DNA of 64,000 nt from Bacillus mobilis (GCF_001884045.1 NZ_MACF01000078.1:36857-100856); one strand, 5' to 3'. Positions 7,661-16,689 are shown, counted from the first letter of the stretch. A program made the numbers and translations. Notes: generated by a model from the sequence alone, not told the origin.

Positions 7661-8149
7661 ATGGAGATTAGAAAAGCAACTGAACAAGATGTACAAGAAA
7701 TTACGACTATTTATAATGAGGGTATCGAAGATCGTATTGCAACTTTAGAGACAGAAATAAGAACAGATAAATATGTAATGGAATGGCTATTTCAACGAGA
7801 AAAAAGATATTCAGTAATTGTCATGGAAGAAAATTCTCATATCGTTGGCTGGGCTTCCATTAATCCATACAGTCATCGATGCGCCTATCGTGGAGTAGGA
7901 GAATTATCTATATACATAAAAAGAGAATATAGAGGAAAAGGTTTGGGACAGAATTTACTTTTAGCACTAGAAAAAAATGGACAACAAAATGAATTCTATA
8001 AATTTGTTTTATTCACTTTTTCTTTTAATAATCTTGGCCAAGGGTTATATCGTAAAATGGGCTATCGAGAAGTAGGGGTATTTGAAAAACAGGGAATCAT
8101 GGACGGCGAGCATGTCGATGTTATGATTATGGAAAAATTATTAGGCTAA
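7661..8149 (+). CDS. arsN1: GNAT acetyltransferase, ArsN1-type
   Basis: 162 aa GNAT-fold protein; ATG after AGGGGGAAATAAGT. The N-terminal MEIRKATEQDVQEITTIYNEGIEDR, the VGWASINPYSHRCAYRGVGELSIYI block and the acetyl-CoA loop YRGKGLGQNLL resemble phosphinothricin acetyltransferases. The ars-cluster subgroup, ArsN1, acetylates arsinothricin, a trivalent-arsenic glutamate analogue antibiotic. Its place as last gene of this ars cluster, before a strong terminator, supports ArsN1 over a generic phosphinothricin or methionine-sulfoximine enzyme. Sequence alone cannot separate these substrates. Confidence 0.75.
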   Translation: MEIRKATEQDVQEITTIYNEGIEDRIATLETEIRTDKYVMEWLFQREKRYSVIVMEENSHIVGWASINPYSHRCAYRGVGELSIYIKREYRGKGLGQNLLLALEKNGQQNEFYKFVLFTFSFNNLGQGLYRKMGYREVGVFEKQGIMDGEHVDVMIMEKLLG

Positions 8150-8170
8150 TATTGTAATGATTTCAAATCC

Positions 8171-8215
8171 AAAAGCAAAAACCAGTGATTGGTGGCATCA
8201 CTGGTTTTTGCTTTT
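8171..8215. terminator. Strong bidirectional terminator
   Basis: AAAAGCAAAAACCAGTGAT (8171-8189) pairs with ATCACTGGTTTTTGCTTTT (8197-8215), a 19-bp perfect stem with A and T tracts on the two sides. It sits between the convergent arsN1-type gene and the RNase J gene and can serve both. Confidence 0.85.
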
Positions 8216-8299
8216 TATTAATCTAGTACCTTAATAGTTTGGAACCTGACGTATTGGAATACATAAAATAAGGTATAAATATTATGAATGTTTTTCTTT

Positions 8300-9967
8300 T
8301 TAAACTTCCATAATGATTGGAAGAAGCATTGGCCGACGTCCGGTTTTGGAATATAAGAATGGACTTAATACTTCTACAAGTGTTTGTTTTATTTGTGCCC
8401 AATTTATGATCCCTTCATTTAGTAAATTACATATACAATCTTCTACAATATCTTCTATTTTCTTCATGAGTTCTTCTGATCCACGCATATATACAAAGCC
8501 TCTTGTAACAATCGCCGGCTGAGATACTAATCGCTTTTGTTTACAATCTAAATTTAGGCTTATAATAATGATTCCTTCTTCAGATAAAATTCTACGGTCA
8601 CGTAAAACAATGTTTCCAATATCACCTATACCACTCCCGTCAACATACACAGCCTGAGAAGATATGGTTTTACTACTAATTCTAGCCTCTCCTTTGGAGA
8701 TTTCTAATACTTGCCCATTATCCATAACAAAACAATTTTCTAAAGGGACACCACATTCTACAGCTAATTCTACATGCTTTTTTAACATACGATATTCTCC
8801 GTGAATAGGCATGAAATATTTCGGCTTTAAAAGGGAGAGCATCAATTTTTGTTCTTCTTGTGCTCCATGACCAGATGTATGAATATCACTTATTTTATGA
8901 TGAATTACATTTGCACCTACTCGATATAGTTGATTAATCGTTCTGTTAACACTTAACACATTCCCTGGAATCGGGGAGGAAGAAAGAACAACTGTATCTC
9001 CAGGAATAATTTGAATTTGTCGGTGATTATTATATGCAATTCTTGATAAAGCTGCCATTGGTTCCCCTTGACTTCCCGTACATATAATAGTTACTTGGTG
9101 ACTTGGAATATGATTGATTTCATGTACGCCAACGAATATGTCCTTTGGAGCTTGGATGTATCCTAAGTCTCTTCCGATTTGAATTGTTTTTTCCATACTT
9201 CTTCCTACAACTACAACTTTACGATTATACAAAATAGAAGCCTCTACAACCTGTTGCAATCTGTGAACGTTAGATGCAAAAGTGGCAAATAAGATACGTC
9301 CCTGAGCCTCTGAAAAGATTTCCTTTACAGACTGCCCAACCTTTTTTTCTGACATTGAAAAGCCAGGAACTTCACTATTTGTACTGTCGGATAGTAAACA
9401 CAATACACCTTCTTTTCCGATTTCAGCAATTTTGTGTAGGTTCGCCTCAGTACCAGCGGGTGTAAAATCGAATTTGAAATCACCAGTATGTACAACATTT
9501 CCATTTGGAGTGGTGACTACTATACCAAATGCGTCAGGAATACTATGTGTTGTTCGGTAAAAACGTACTTTCGTGTGTTGAAATTTAACTTCTGTTTCAT
9601 CCAATATATTTCTTATTTCAACATGGCGGATATTATGTTCTTCAAATTTACTTTTAATTAATGCTGCAGCTAGCTTCCCAGCATATATCGGTACTTGTAT
9701 GCATTTAAATAGAAAGGGAACCCCGCCAATATGATCTTCATGTCCGTGTGTGATGAATAATCCTTTTATTTTATCTTTATTTCTTTCTAGATACGTATAA
9801 TCGGGTATAACATAATCAATACCTAATAGTTCAGAGTCAGGAAATTTAAATCCGGCATCTACAATGATGATTTCATCTTCATACTCAATGACATACATAT
9901 TCTTTCCAATTTCTCCAAGGCCACCTAAAGCAAAAATCTTTGTTTTTCCACTTTGTAGTGTTTTCAT
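8300..9967 (-). CDS. rnjA: Ribonuclease J1 homologue
   Basis: 555 aa, the exact length of Bacillus subtilis RNase J1; ATG 9967 follows AAGGAG. The metallo-beta-lactamase core motif FITHGHEDHIGG places His74, His76, Asp78 and His79 where RNase J1 has its zinc ligands. The beta-CASP segment follows (SDSTNSEVPG; GHGAQEEQKLM; PIHGEYRML), then the C-terminal domain. RNase J is a 5'-3' exonuclease and endonuclease central to mRNA turnover and 16S maturation. All catalytic ligands appear intact, so this should be an active enzyme. Every Bacillus already has a chromosomal copy, so a second one as transposon cargo is unusual. It is a single-gene unit upstream of and co-oriented with the usp/sulP genes. 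Confidence 0.9.
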   Translation of the reverse strand: MKTLQSGKTKIFALGGLGEIGKNMYVIEYEDEIIIVDAGFKFPDSELLGIDYVIPDYTYLERNKDKIKGLFITHGHEDHIGGVPFLFKCIQVPIYAGKLAAALIKSKFEEHNIRHVEIRNILDETEVKFQHTKVRFYRTTHSIPDAFGIVVTTPNGNVVHTGDFKFDFTPAGTEANLHKIAEIGKEGVLCLLSDSTNSEVPGFSMSEKKVGQSVKEIFSEAQGRILFATFASNVHRLQQVVEASILYNRKVVVVGRSMEKTIQIGRDLGYIQAPKDIFVGVHEINHIPSHQVTIICTGSQGEPMAALSRIAYNNHRQIQIIPGDTVVLSSSPIPGNVLSVNRTINQLYRVGANVIHHKISDIHTSGHGAQEEQKLMLSLLKPKYFMPIHGEYRMLKKHVELAVECGVPLENCFVMDNGQVLEISKGEARISSKTISSQAVYVDGSGIGDIGNIVLRDRRILSEEGIIIISLNLDCKQKRLVSQPAIVTRGFVYMRGSEELMKKIEDIVEDCICNLLNEGIINWAQIKQTLVEVLSPFLYSKTGRRPMLLPIIMEV

Positions 9968-10013
9968 GTGCCAACTCCTTACATATTAAAATATTTCAAG
10001 TTTCCTTTATTAT

Positions 10014-10056
10014 AAAAATTCCTGATTTTGAATAAGAATTTTCAAAATCAGGAATC
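10014..10056 (-). terminator. Terminator of the sulP-usp operon
   Basis: On the minus strand the stem ATTCCTGATTTTGAA / TTCAAAATCAGGAAT is followed by TTTTTAT. It lies between the usp stop codon and the RNase J start. Confidence 0.8.
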
Positions 10057-10070
10057 ATACAAAAAATATA

Positions 10071-10490
10071 TTATTTTACAATCAGTACTGGACATTGAAC
10101 CCTTTTAGCTACTTTATGGCTCACACTTCCTAGTACCATTTCTTGCAACGCATTGAGTCCACGACTACCAAGTACCACTAATTCAAAATGACCTTTATTC
10201 GCATGCTCTACAATGGTTAGCCCTGGTTCACCATGTAATATTTTAACTTCATAAGAAATACGATTTTCTTTTAATTTTTCTTCAATAGGTAAAAGTCTCT
10301 TACGACGGGATAACTCTAATTCTTCTTTCCCTTGTGCGTGAATAACTTCATTCTTTGCTTTTGCATAATCAACTACAAATACAATCTCAACTGTACATTC
10401 GTTAGCTAAGGATGCAATTTTTATTGCTTCTTGTGTAGCACGTAAGGAATGTTCAGAACCATCTACAGCCAATAGGATTTTTTTATACAT
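10071..10490 (-). CDS. Universal stress protein (UspA family)
   Basis: 139 aa from ATG 10490, preceded by TAGGAGTG with good spacing; the GTG at 10499 overlaps that site and is less likely. The protein has the single Usp fold: KILLAVDGSEHS at the start and the ATP-binding loop GSRGLNALQEMVLGSVSHKVAKRVQCPVLIVK at the end (G-2x-G-9x-G-S pattern). It follows the SulP gene by 22 bp in the same operon. SulP-Usp pairs are common in bacteria, and the Usp is thought to modulate the transporter or respond to the same stress. No sensor domain is fused. Confidence 0.85.
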   Translation of the reverse strand: MYKKILLAVDGSEHSLRATQEAIKIASLANECTVEIVFVVDYAKAKNEVIHAQGKEELELSRRKRLLPIEEKLKENRISYEVKILHGEPGLTIVEHANKGHFELVVLGSRGLNALQEMVLGSVSHKVAKRVQCPVLIVK

Positions 10491-10512
10491 AATTTTCACT
10501 CCTAATCATGAA

Positions 10513-11976
10513 TTAATGTGAAGAAGCTTTTCTATTTGGGTTATTATATACAGCTAATTTTTCTACGAGTTTCTTACTAGAAGAATTTAAGTTTGTAATG
10601 GTAACAATATTTTGATTTTCTTGGTACTTAATAACAACTTTGTCGATAGCTCCAACTGCCGAATCATCCCAAACATGCGTGTTTGAGAAATCAATGACAA
10701 TGCTTCTATTTTTAACATTAAAATCAAATGATTCTACGAATCCTTCTACAGATGCAAAGAACAATTGACCATCTACATCAAATATCATATTTGAACCATC
10801 TTGTCGTTTTGTAACTTTTATCTTTGAAATTTTAGCAACAAAGAATATAGCACTTAGTAATACACCAGCAATTACACCTTTAGATAAATCATGCGTTGCA
10901 ACTACGATAATAACTGTCACTAACATAACTGCTGCATCACTTCTTGGCGCTTTTACTAAATATGAGAACGAAGACCAATCAAATGTACCAATGGAAACCA
11001 TAATCATAATACCTACTAGAACAGGCATTGGAATTTGTACAACTAAATCTCCTAATACAATGATGAGAAACATTAAAAATAGTCCTGCGATTAGAGTAGA
11101 CAGTCTACCACGTCCGCCTGATTTTACGTTGATTACAGATTGCCCAATCATTGCACAACCTGCCATACCACCAAAGAAACCCGTAACAATATTAGCGATT
11201 CCTTGACCTCGGGACTCTTGATTTTTATTACTTTCTGTTCCAGTCATGTCATCTACAATAGACGCTGTTAGTAAAGATTCCAATAGTCCAACAATCGCTA
11301 AAGCAATGGAATATGGAAAAATAATGCTTAATGTTTCAAATGTGAATGGAACGTCTGGAATAAAGAACGATGGTAATGATTTTGTAATCGCTCCTAAATC
11401 ACCGACAGTTCGTAAGTCCAAATGCATATAAATCGCAATCGCTGTTAATAATACAATCGCTATTAATGGAGCTGGAATTGATTTAATAAATCGCGGTACA
11501 ATATAGACAATTGCTAATGTAATTGCAACAAATACATATGTCAGATTGGAAATACCAATAAAATGTGGTACTTGAGCCATAAAAATTAAAATTGCTAAAG
11601 CATTAACAAACCCAATCATGACAGCACGTGGGATAAATTTCATTAATCGTGCTACTTTACATACACCAAAAATAATTTGTATAACACCTGTTAAAATTGT
11701 TGCGGCTAATAAATAATTTAGCCCGTGCTCTTTTACTAAAGGAACCATAAGTAATGCCATTGCACCTGTTGCCGCTGAAATCATTCCAGGACGACCACCT
11801 ACAAAGGCAATAATAACTGCAATACAAAAGGATGCATATAATCCCACCATCGGATCTACACCTGCAATAATTGAAAATGCAATTGCCTCTGGAATTAATG
11901 CTAGTGCAACAACAATCCCCGCAAGGATATCCGCTCTAACATTTGAAAACCATTCTGTTTTTAATTTTTCTACCAC
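10513..11976 (-). CDS. SulP-family anion transporter with STAS domain
   Basis: About 487 aa. I prefer the GTG at 11976, because GAGGTG overlaps the in-frame GTG at 11988. The membrane domain has the conserved SulP start ([35 protein letters not shown]) and [17 protein letters not shown], then about ten more hydrophobic segments. The C-terminal STAS domain (about residues 390-480) contains [19 protein letters not shown]. SulP proteins carry sulfate, bicarbonate or other oxyanions. The pairing with a Usp protein, as in bicarbonate transporters of this family, hints at bicarbonate, but the substrate cannot be read from sequence. It is distinct from the second, longer SulP at 13899. Confidence 0.85.
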   Translation of the reverse strand: MVEKLKTEWFSNVRADILAGIVVALALIPEAIAFSIIAGVDPMVGLYASFCIAVIIAFVGGRPGMISAATGAMALLMVPLVKEHGLNYLLAATILTGVIQIIFGVCKVARLMKFIPRAVMIGFVNALAILIFMAQVPHFIGISNLTYVFVAITLAIVYIVPRFIKSIPAPLIAIVLLTAIAIYMHLDLRTVGDLGAITKSLPSFFIPDVPFTFETLSIIFPYSIALAIVGLLESLLTASIVDDMTGTESNKNQESRGQGIANIVTGFFGGMAGCAMIGQSVINVKSGGRGRLSTLIAGLFLMFLIIVLGDLVVQIPMPVLVGIMIMVSIGTFDWSSFSYLVKAPRSDAAVMLVTVIIVVATHDLSKGVIAGVLLSAIFFVAKISKIKVTKRQDGSNMIFDVDGQLFFASVEGFVESFDFNVKNRSIVIDFSNTHVWDDSAVGAIDKVVIKYQENQNIVTITNLNSSSKKLVEKLAVYNNPNRKASSH

Positions 11977-12156
11977 TGTTTTATACACCTCATATCATTT
12001 ATTTTTTGGCTTTTAAGTCTCATAAAAGCCGTGTTCACATTACGATAAAAACAGTCTAACACTTATCGTCCCAAAAAGGAACCTTTTTGATACTTATTTT
12101 ACTCGTCCAAGTTATGGTATGATAAAAGAAACGTCTTAACTGTTAGGAGAGCATGT

Positions 12157-12699
12157 ATGTTAATCGGATATATGAGACCGTATCAAGATGATCTGAAATG
12201 CGAAGAACAACTAAAAAAATTAGAAAAAGTAAATTGTACAACAATCGTTTCAGAGGAACATTCATCAGCCAAAAAAAGAACACAACTTAAAAGTATGATA
12301 AGTAACCTGAACCCAGGTGATAAAATAGTCGTTACAAAACTTTTTACATTAGCTGATTCAACACGCCATCTAGTGGAGTTAATAGAAAACATTGATAGGA
12401 AAGGTGCTTATTTTCAATCTCTTACTGAGGGAATTGATACAAGCAATACAGCTGGATATCCATTCGGCTATATTGTAAATCATCTTGTTAATTTTCAAAG
12501 TGACGTGATAAGTGAAAAAACAAAAAAAGGTTTATATGAAGCAAAACAAAAAGGAATCACTCCTGGACGACCCAGAAAACCTGACAAAAATGTAAAACGT
12601 GCGATAGTCATGTATCAAAGTGGAGAGTATAGTCTCGTTCAAATAAAAGATGAAACAGGGATTAGCAAATCCACGCTATACAGGTATCTAGAAAATTAA
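12157..12699 (+). CDS. Serine-recombinase homologue lacking catalytic residues, with HTH
   Basis: 180 aa with the full resolvase/invertase layout: N-terminal domain, long E helix (VNHLVNFQSDVISEKTKKGLYEAKQKG) and a C-terminal HTH (YSLVQIKDETGISKSTLYRYLEN). Compared with gamma-delta resolvase, the start reads GYMRPYQ instead of GYARVST, so the catalytic Ser is Tyr. The KLDRLGR motif is KLFTLAD, so Asp67, Arg68 and Arg71 are all changed, while the Arg8 and Arg45 equivalents remain. A serine recombinase should not cut DNA without these. The second copy at 17422 keeps the same KLFTLAD, so the change is old and shared. It is probably a DNA-binding or structural protein. Confidence 0.75.
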   Translation: MLIGYMRPYQDDLKCEEQLKKLEKVNCTTIVSEEHSSAKKRTQLKSMISNLNPGDKIVVTKLFTLADSTRHLVELIENIDRKGAYFQSLTEGIDTSNTAGYPFGYIVNHLVNFQSDVISEKTKKGLYEAKQKGITPGRPRKPDKNVKRAIVMYQSGEYSLVQIKDETGISKSTLYRYLEN

Positions 12700-12770
12700 A
12701 TAGTAATTATACTTGGCATAGAACCTAATTTAACCTACAAAAATTGTGTAGAAAAGTAGTTACTCACTAA

Positions 12771-12815
12771 TAAAAAACAAACGATTCTTTCTCTAAAGAA
12801 TCGTTTGTTTTTTTA
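12771..12815. terminator. Rho-independent terminator
   Basis: AAACAAACGATTCTTT pairs with AAAGAATCGTTTGTTT around CTCT and is followed by T-rich sequence. It closes the recombinase-like gene. Confidence 0.8.
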
Positions 12816-12886
12816 TTTTATATAAATCATGTTAAAAATTTCATCATGTTGGTTTAAATGTTTATATTGAAAATTTTAAGTTCTAG

Positions 12887-12932
12887 AAGTATCATATACA
12901 TATTCAAACATTTGAAGATGTATATGATACTT
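12887..12932. promoter_or_regulatory. Long interrupted palindrome, probable operator of the ArsR-family gene
   Basis: AAGTATCATATACAT (12887-12901) pairs with ATGTATATGATACTT (12918-12932), and the centre holds a second dyad, TTCAAACATTTGAA. The total span is 46 bp, ending 39 bp before the regulator start. Nested dyads of this type are typical of ArsR/SmtB operators. No T tract follows, so it is not a terminator. Confidence 0.6.
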
Positions 12933-12971
12933 TTGGGGTTATAATTAAAAATAAATACTAGAGGTGTTTTA

Positions 12972-13325
12972 ATGGGAACCGAAATGCAACAATTTAAAGC
13001 TGATTTTTTTAAAGCCTTATCACATCCTTTGCGAATAGGTATTCTAGAACTATTGTCAGAGGGTGAAAGAAGTGTAAATGAAATTCAAACCATCCTTAAC
13101 AAGGAAGGTTCAGCTGTTTCTCAACAATTAAGTGTACTACGTTCAAAAAACATTGTTGTTGGTACTAAAGATGGAAAACGAGTTTTATATTCTCTACGAG
13201 ACCCTATGATTGTGGATTTACTGGTAGTTGCACGAAAAATTTTTAACAACCATTTAATCGATACGATTTCAATGTTAGAAGAACTAGATGAAACAGAACT
13301 TGAAACGATAGGTAAGGAGGGTTAG
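12972..13325 (+). CDS. ArsR-family regulator without metal-site cysteines
   Basis: 117 aa winged-helix protein; ATG after GAGGTG. The DNA-binding core is FFKALSHPLRIGILELLSEGERSVNEIQTILNKEGSAVSQQLSVLRSKNIV, a clear ArsR fold. It has no cysteine at all, so it cannot be an arsenite or cadmium thiolate sensor of the usual kind. It may sense another ligand or be controlled by its Cys-rich neighbour. It starts an apparent operon with the Cys-rich protein (1-bp gap) and a SulP transporter, and is preceded by a 46-bp palindrome. ArsR-SulP pairs exist in Bacillus; the inducer is unknown to me. Confidence 0.8.
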   Translation: MGTEMQQFKADFFKALSHPLRIGILELLSEGERSVNEIQTILNKEGSAVSQQLSVLRSKNIVVGTKDGKRVLYSLRDPMIVDLLVVARKIFNNHLIDTISMLEELDETELETIGKEG

Positions 13326-13326
13326 G

Positions 13327-13767
13327 TTGAGCATTGAAGTTAAGAAAGAAGATATCATTCAACATGGAATGGACATATTTCGCTCAATAGGAGCTCATCA
13401 CGTTTGTAATGTTTGTATTAAAAGTGGAAATTCTTGTTGTTTTTCATGTCAACATTTACAGGATGGAGTTGGATGTCAAAAAAGAAATACTGCTTGTACA
13501 GCTTGGTTATGCGGGATTCAGAGCTTTTTATTTGACCAAATAGGGTTATTGGATGAATGGAATCGTTTCTGGATTGAAATTCCAGGACAAATGTTTCGTA
13601 GAGATATTACTCCAGATAAGGTAAGAATTACCTCGTTTATAGATACGAAGAAGCTAGATAGTCGAGCCGGAGAGCTTCTAGCGGAAAGATTGAAATTCTA
13701 CGTACAACAAGGTGGAGATATCAGCAAACTAGAGCGTCATTTAAGCAAAACATATAACCAATATTAG
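13327..13767 (+). CDS. Cysteine-rich protein between ArsR-family regulator and SulP
   Basis: 146 aa. TTG start one base after the upstream stop, with AAGGAGG just before it, so the genes are translationally coupled. Residues 26-62 hold a dense cysteine cluster (HHVCNVCIKSGNSCCFSCQ...CQKRNTACTAWLC), about nine cysteines in the pattern C-x2-C-x6-CC-x2-C-x8-C-x6-C-x5-C. This could bind zinc or an iron-sulfur cluster. The C-terminal half is helical and charged. I do not recognise the family. Its position makes it a candidate redox or metal sensor, or a partner of the cysteine-free ArsR-family regulator. Confidence 0.65.
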   Translation: MSIEVKKEDIIQHGMDIFRSIGAHHVCNVCIKSGNSCCFSCQHLQDGVGCQKRNTACTAWLCGIQSFLFDQIGLLDEWNRFWIEIPGQMFRRDITPDKVRITSFIDTKKLDSRAGELLAERLKFYVQQGGDISKLERHLSKTYNQY

Positions 13768-13898
13768 GATGATGCTCTCTTTTAAATAAGGAAAAAGTGT
13801 AAGAGTATAAGAAATGAATTTGCAATTCAAATTCAATAAAAGATAATATTCTTTCGGAGGAAGTAAGATTTATTAAAAATAGAAAAGAAGGGTTTGTA

Positions 13899-15662
13899 AT
13901 GAGAGGGTTATTTACGGGAAGGTTTGCAGGATATTCATTGGGACATTTTCAAAAGGATCTTCTTTCAGGAATAATTGTTGGAGTTGTTGCGATTCCACTT
14001 GCTATGTCTTTTGCTATAGCCTCTGGTGTTAAGCCAGAGTATGGGATTTATACAACATGTATTGCCGGGATACTCATTTCGCTATTTGGTGGTTCAAAGT
14101 ATCAAATTGGAGGACCTACAGGTGCTTTTGTTCCGATTCTTTTAGGAATTGTTATTACCTATGGGTATGAAAATTTACTACTTGCTGGTTTATTAGCTGG
14201 AATTATCTTATGTCTTATGGGAATTTTTAAACTAGGCTCTTTAATTAAGTTTATTCCACGACCTGTAACAATTGGCTTTACATCAGGTATTGCTGTCATT
14301 ATCTTTACGGGACAAATTGCTAGTTTTTTAGGTCTAACAGGTATAAAAAAGCATGAGGAATTTATAGCAAACCTGAAGGAAATCTTCACTCATATCGGTA
14401 CGATCAATTTTTACAGTGTTATAACTGCTTTGATTTGCCTTTTTGTTATACTCATAACACCAAAGATTTTGCCAAAAGTGCCAGGTTCATTAGTAGGTGT
14501 TGTTATATCAACTTTAATTGCAACTATATTTTTCTCAGGTCATGTACCTACTATTGGTACAGCATATGGTACGATTCCAAACACACTTCCTCAATTTGGT
14601 ATACCCGAAATCACATTAGAGCGTATAAAACAGTTAATCGGTCCTGCATTTGTTATTGCTATGTTGGGTGGTATTGAATCTCTTTTATCCGCTGTCGTGG
14701 CAGATGGTATGACAAATAGTAAACACAACAGTAACAAAGAACTGATTGGTCAAGGAATTGCCAATATTGTTACACCGTTATTTGGAGGAATTCCAGCAAC
14801 TGGAGCGATCGCTCGAACAGCAACTAATATTAAGAGCGGAGCTACATCTGCGATGTCAGGTGTTTTTCACGGGGTATTTGTGTTATTCACACTTCTACTA
14901 TTGGCTCCATATGCTTCACATATTCCACTTGCCAGTATGGCTCCCATTTTAATGGTGGTAGCTTGGAATATGAGTGAACAAAAACATTTTGTTCACATAC
15001 TTAAAATGAAGACGGGGGATTCCCTTGTCTTGCTTGTAACATTTTTGCTTACTGTATTTACAAGTTTGACAACAGCTGTAGAAATCGGTCTTATTTTAGC
15101 GGTTATTTTGTTTACAAAACGTATGAGTAATATGCTTGTCATATCTAAAGTGCTTCCTGATCATACAAAAAAGAATGAAAAATTGTTACCCCATGTGGTA
15201 AATAAAGCTCATGATTGCCCGCAAATTGGTATTTACACAATAGAAGGGCCATTATTCTTTGGGGCTGCTCAAACATTTGAACAAAATATTTTAGCAACCA
15301 TTCATTATAAACCCAAAGTTTTAATTTTACGTATGGGAAAAGTTCCTTTTATTGATACAACAGGAGAGTCTTACTTTAGGAATATTGTTCAGCATTTTAA
15401 AAAACAAGGTGGCGTACTTCTCATTTCAGGAATTCAATCAGAGCTAAAAGCAACTCTAGATAAGAATGGATTGTATGCTGAGATTGGGGAAGAAAACTTT
15501 TTTGATCATACCGGGGAAGCCATTAACTGTGCTTTAGGACATTTGAATACAAAGAAATGTATAGGGTGTAAGCATTTCGCTTTTCATGAATGTACCGAGC
15601 TTTCTCAACAATCTCAGGAAGTGAATACAATAAAGAATAAGGCAAATGCATTAGATTTTTAA
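13899..15662 (+). CDS. SulP-family anion transporter with STAS domain and Cys-rich tail
   Basis: 587 aa; ATG at 13899 with AAGAAGGG upstream. The N-terminus (DLLSGIIVGVVAIPLAMSFAIASGVKPEYGIYT) and KYQIGGPTGAFVPIL are SulP hallmarks, followed by about ten membrane segments. STAS lies at about residues 440-560 (VPFIDTTGESYFRNIVQHF). After the STAS domain there is a short tail with CIGCKHFAFHEC, three cysteines and two histidines, which resembles a small metal-binding site not seen in the other SulP. It follows the ArsR-family/Cys-rich pair by 131 bp and is probably their target. The substrate (sulfate, bicarbonate or another oxyanion) is undetermined. Confidence 0.85.
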   Translation: MRGLFTGRFAGYSLGHFQKDLLSGIIVGVVAIPLAMSFAIASGVKPEYGIYTTCIAGILISLFGGSKYQIGGPTGAFVPILLGIVITYGYENLLLAGLLAGIILCLMGIFKLGSLIKFIPRPVTIGFTSGIAVIIFTGQIASFLGLTGIKKHEEFIANLKEIFTHIGTINFYSVITALICLFVILITPKILPKVPGSLVGVVISTLIATIFFSGHVPTIGTAYGTIPNTLPQFGIPEITLERIKQLIGPAFVIAMLGGIESLLSAVVADGMTNSKHNSNKELIGQGIANIVTPLFGGIPATGAIARTATNIKSGATSAMSGVFHGVFVLFTLLLLAPYASHIPLASMAPILMVVAWNMSEQKHFVHILKMKTGDSLVLLVTFLLTVFTSLTTAVEIGLILAVILFTKRMSNMLVISKVLPDHTKKNEKLLPHVVNKAHDCPQIGIYTIEGPLFFGAAQTFEQNILATIHYKPKVLILRMGKVPFIDTTGESYFRNIVQHFKKQGGVLLISGIQSELKATLDKNGLYAEIGEENFFDHTGEAINCALGHLNTKKCIGCKHFAFHECTELSQQSQEVNTIKNKANALDF

Positions 15663-15748
15663 AAAATTTACTTCACATACAAAGTTTGTTTGATTAGATC
15701 TACTCTTTTAATCCTTTTATTAAAAAATAGAGAAGGAGAAAGTTTGCT

Positions 15749-16273
15749 TTGGAGAATGCGGAAAAGATTTTTGCAAGGTGTGAACAAGAAGGTTTTTCAT
15801 ACATCCAACATATGATCATGAAACAGCAAGAAGAGAATATCTTCCTTACATTTAAACGAAAAACGGATTATACAAACAGTATCTTTTCAAAAGAGGATAA
15901 AAATAATTATGAAAAAAATGTCTCGTTTTTTTCTCATGTTTCTGGTGGTGTAATTATATGGGGAGTAGCTTCGAGTAAAAATAAAGATGGTGTGAACATA
16001 GCTAAAAAAATCCAACCTATCTCTAATGGAAAAGAGTTCTTAAGTAATCTAAATTGTTTATTTCCAAAAGATTTTTCTGCCATAAACCCGGATGTTAAAA
16101 ACATATATATTCCTTTTCCTAAAGAAACAAACAATGGATTTGTAATCACATATGTTCCAGGGAACAACTATCTGTTAAGCCTTAATAACTATTATACAAA
16201 GACCAGGGATAACTTTGTAATGATGATGGGGCAAATTCTTTTAAATGATGTGTTAAAAAATAGAATACTATGA
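15749..16273 (+). CDS. AlbA_2 (Schlafen-like) domain protein
   Basis: 174 aa from TTG 15749 with AAGGAGAA upstream. The block ENIFLTFKRKTDYTNSIFSKEDKNNYEKNVSFFSHVSGGVIIWGV matches the start of AlbA_2 domains: an E-x-x-x-x-x-K core, then a helix ending in SGGVIIWGV. The usual C-terminal ATPase or HTH extensions are absent, so this is a stand-alone domain. AlbA_2 proteins bind nucleic acid and occur in regulators and in antiviral Schlafen-type nucleases. No function can be assigned here. It lies between the SulP and dltC-like genes and may be co-transcribed with either. Confidence 0.65.
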   Translation: MENAEKIFARCEQEGFSYIQHMIMKQQEENIFLTFKRKTDYTNSIFSKEDKNNYEKNVSFFSHVSGGVIIWGVASSKNKDGVNIAKKIQPISNGKEFLSNLNCLFPKDFSAINPDVKNIYIPFPKETNNGFVITYVPGNNYLLSLNNYYTKTRDNFVMMMGQILLNDVLKNRIL

Positions 16274-16314
16274 AGAAATTCATTATAAATCATGGATATA
16301 GAGGAGAATAAATA

Positions 16315-16554
16315 ATGTCTCAATTTAAAGAGCAAGTATTAAATGTGTTAGAAGACGTATGTGAAAATGATATCGTAAAAGAGAACCCAGATGTGCAATT
16401 ATTCGAAGAAGGAATTCTAGATTCTTTTGCTACAGTATCTTTATTAGTAGAATTTCAAGAACGTTTAAACATTGAAGTGTCTATTTCTGACTTTGACCGT
16501 GATGAATGGGCAACACCGAACATGATCATTAAGAAACTGAAGGATCTGCGATAA
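16315..16554 (+). CDS. dltC: D-alanyl carrier protein (DltC-like), orphan copy
   Basis: 79 aa, the normal DltC length; ATG after AGAGGAGAATAA. The sequence follows Bacillus DltC along its whole length ([43 protein letters not shown]). The Ser in LDSF is the phosphopantetheine attachment site. DltC carries D-alanine for esterification of teichoic acids. No dltA, dltB or dltD is present nearby, so it would have to work with chromosomal Dlt proteins, raising carrier dosage and possibly resistance to cationic peptides. An orphan dltC on a transposon is unusual. Confidence 0.85.
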   Translation: MSQFKEQVLNVLEDVCENDIVKENPDVQLFEEGILDSFATVSLLVEFQERLNIEVSISDFDRDEWATPNMIIKKLKDLR

Positions 16555-16689
16555 AAATAGGTTCTTGAAACATAGATAAGGGCAACTTCTTAAATTTCAA
16601 CTTTAGAATTGTTAGTCTTATGAAATTATAAAAGGGAAGTTTTAAAAAGCTATATATAATGAATGACTACAAGTGGAGGAAATAAAAAT

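Noticed and set aside
12157-12699. Active resolvase for cointegrate resolution of the transposon
   Set aside because: Catalytic Ser, Asp67, Arg68 and Arg71 equivalents are replaced, and a cut-and-paste TnsAB element does not need a resolvase.
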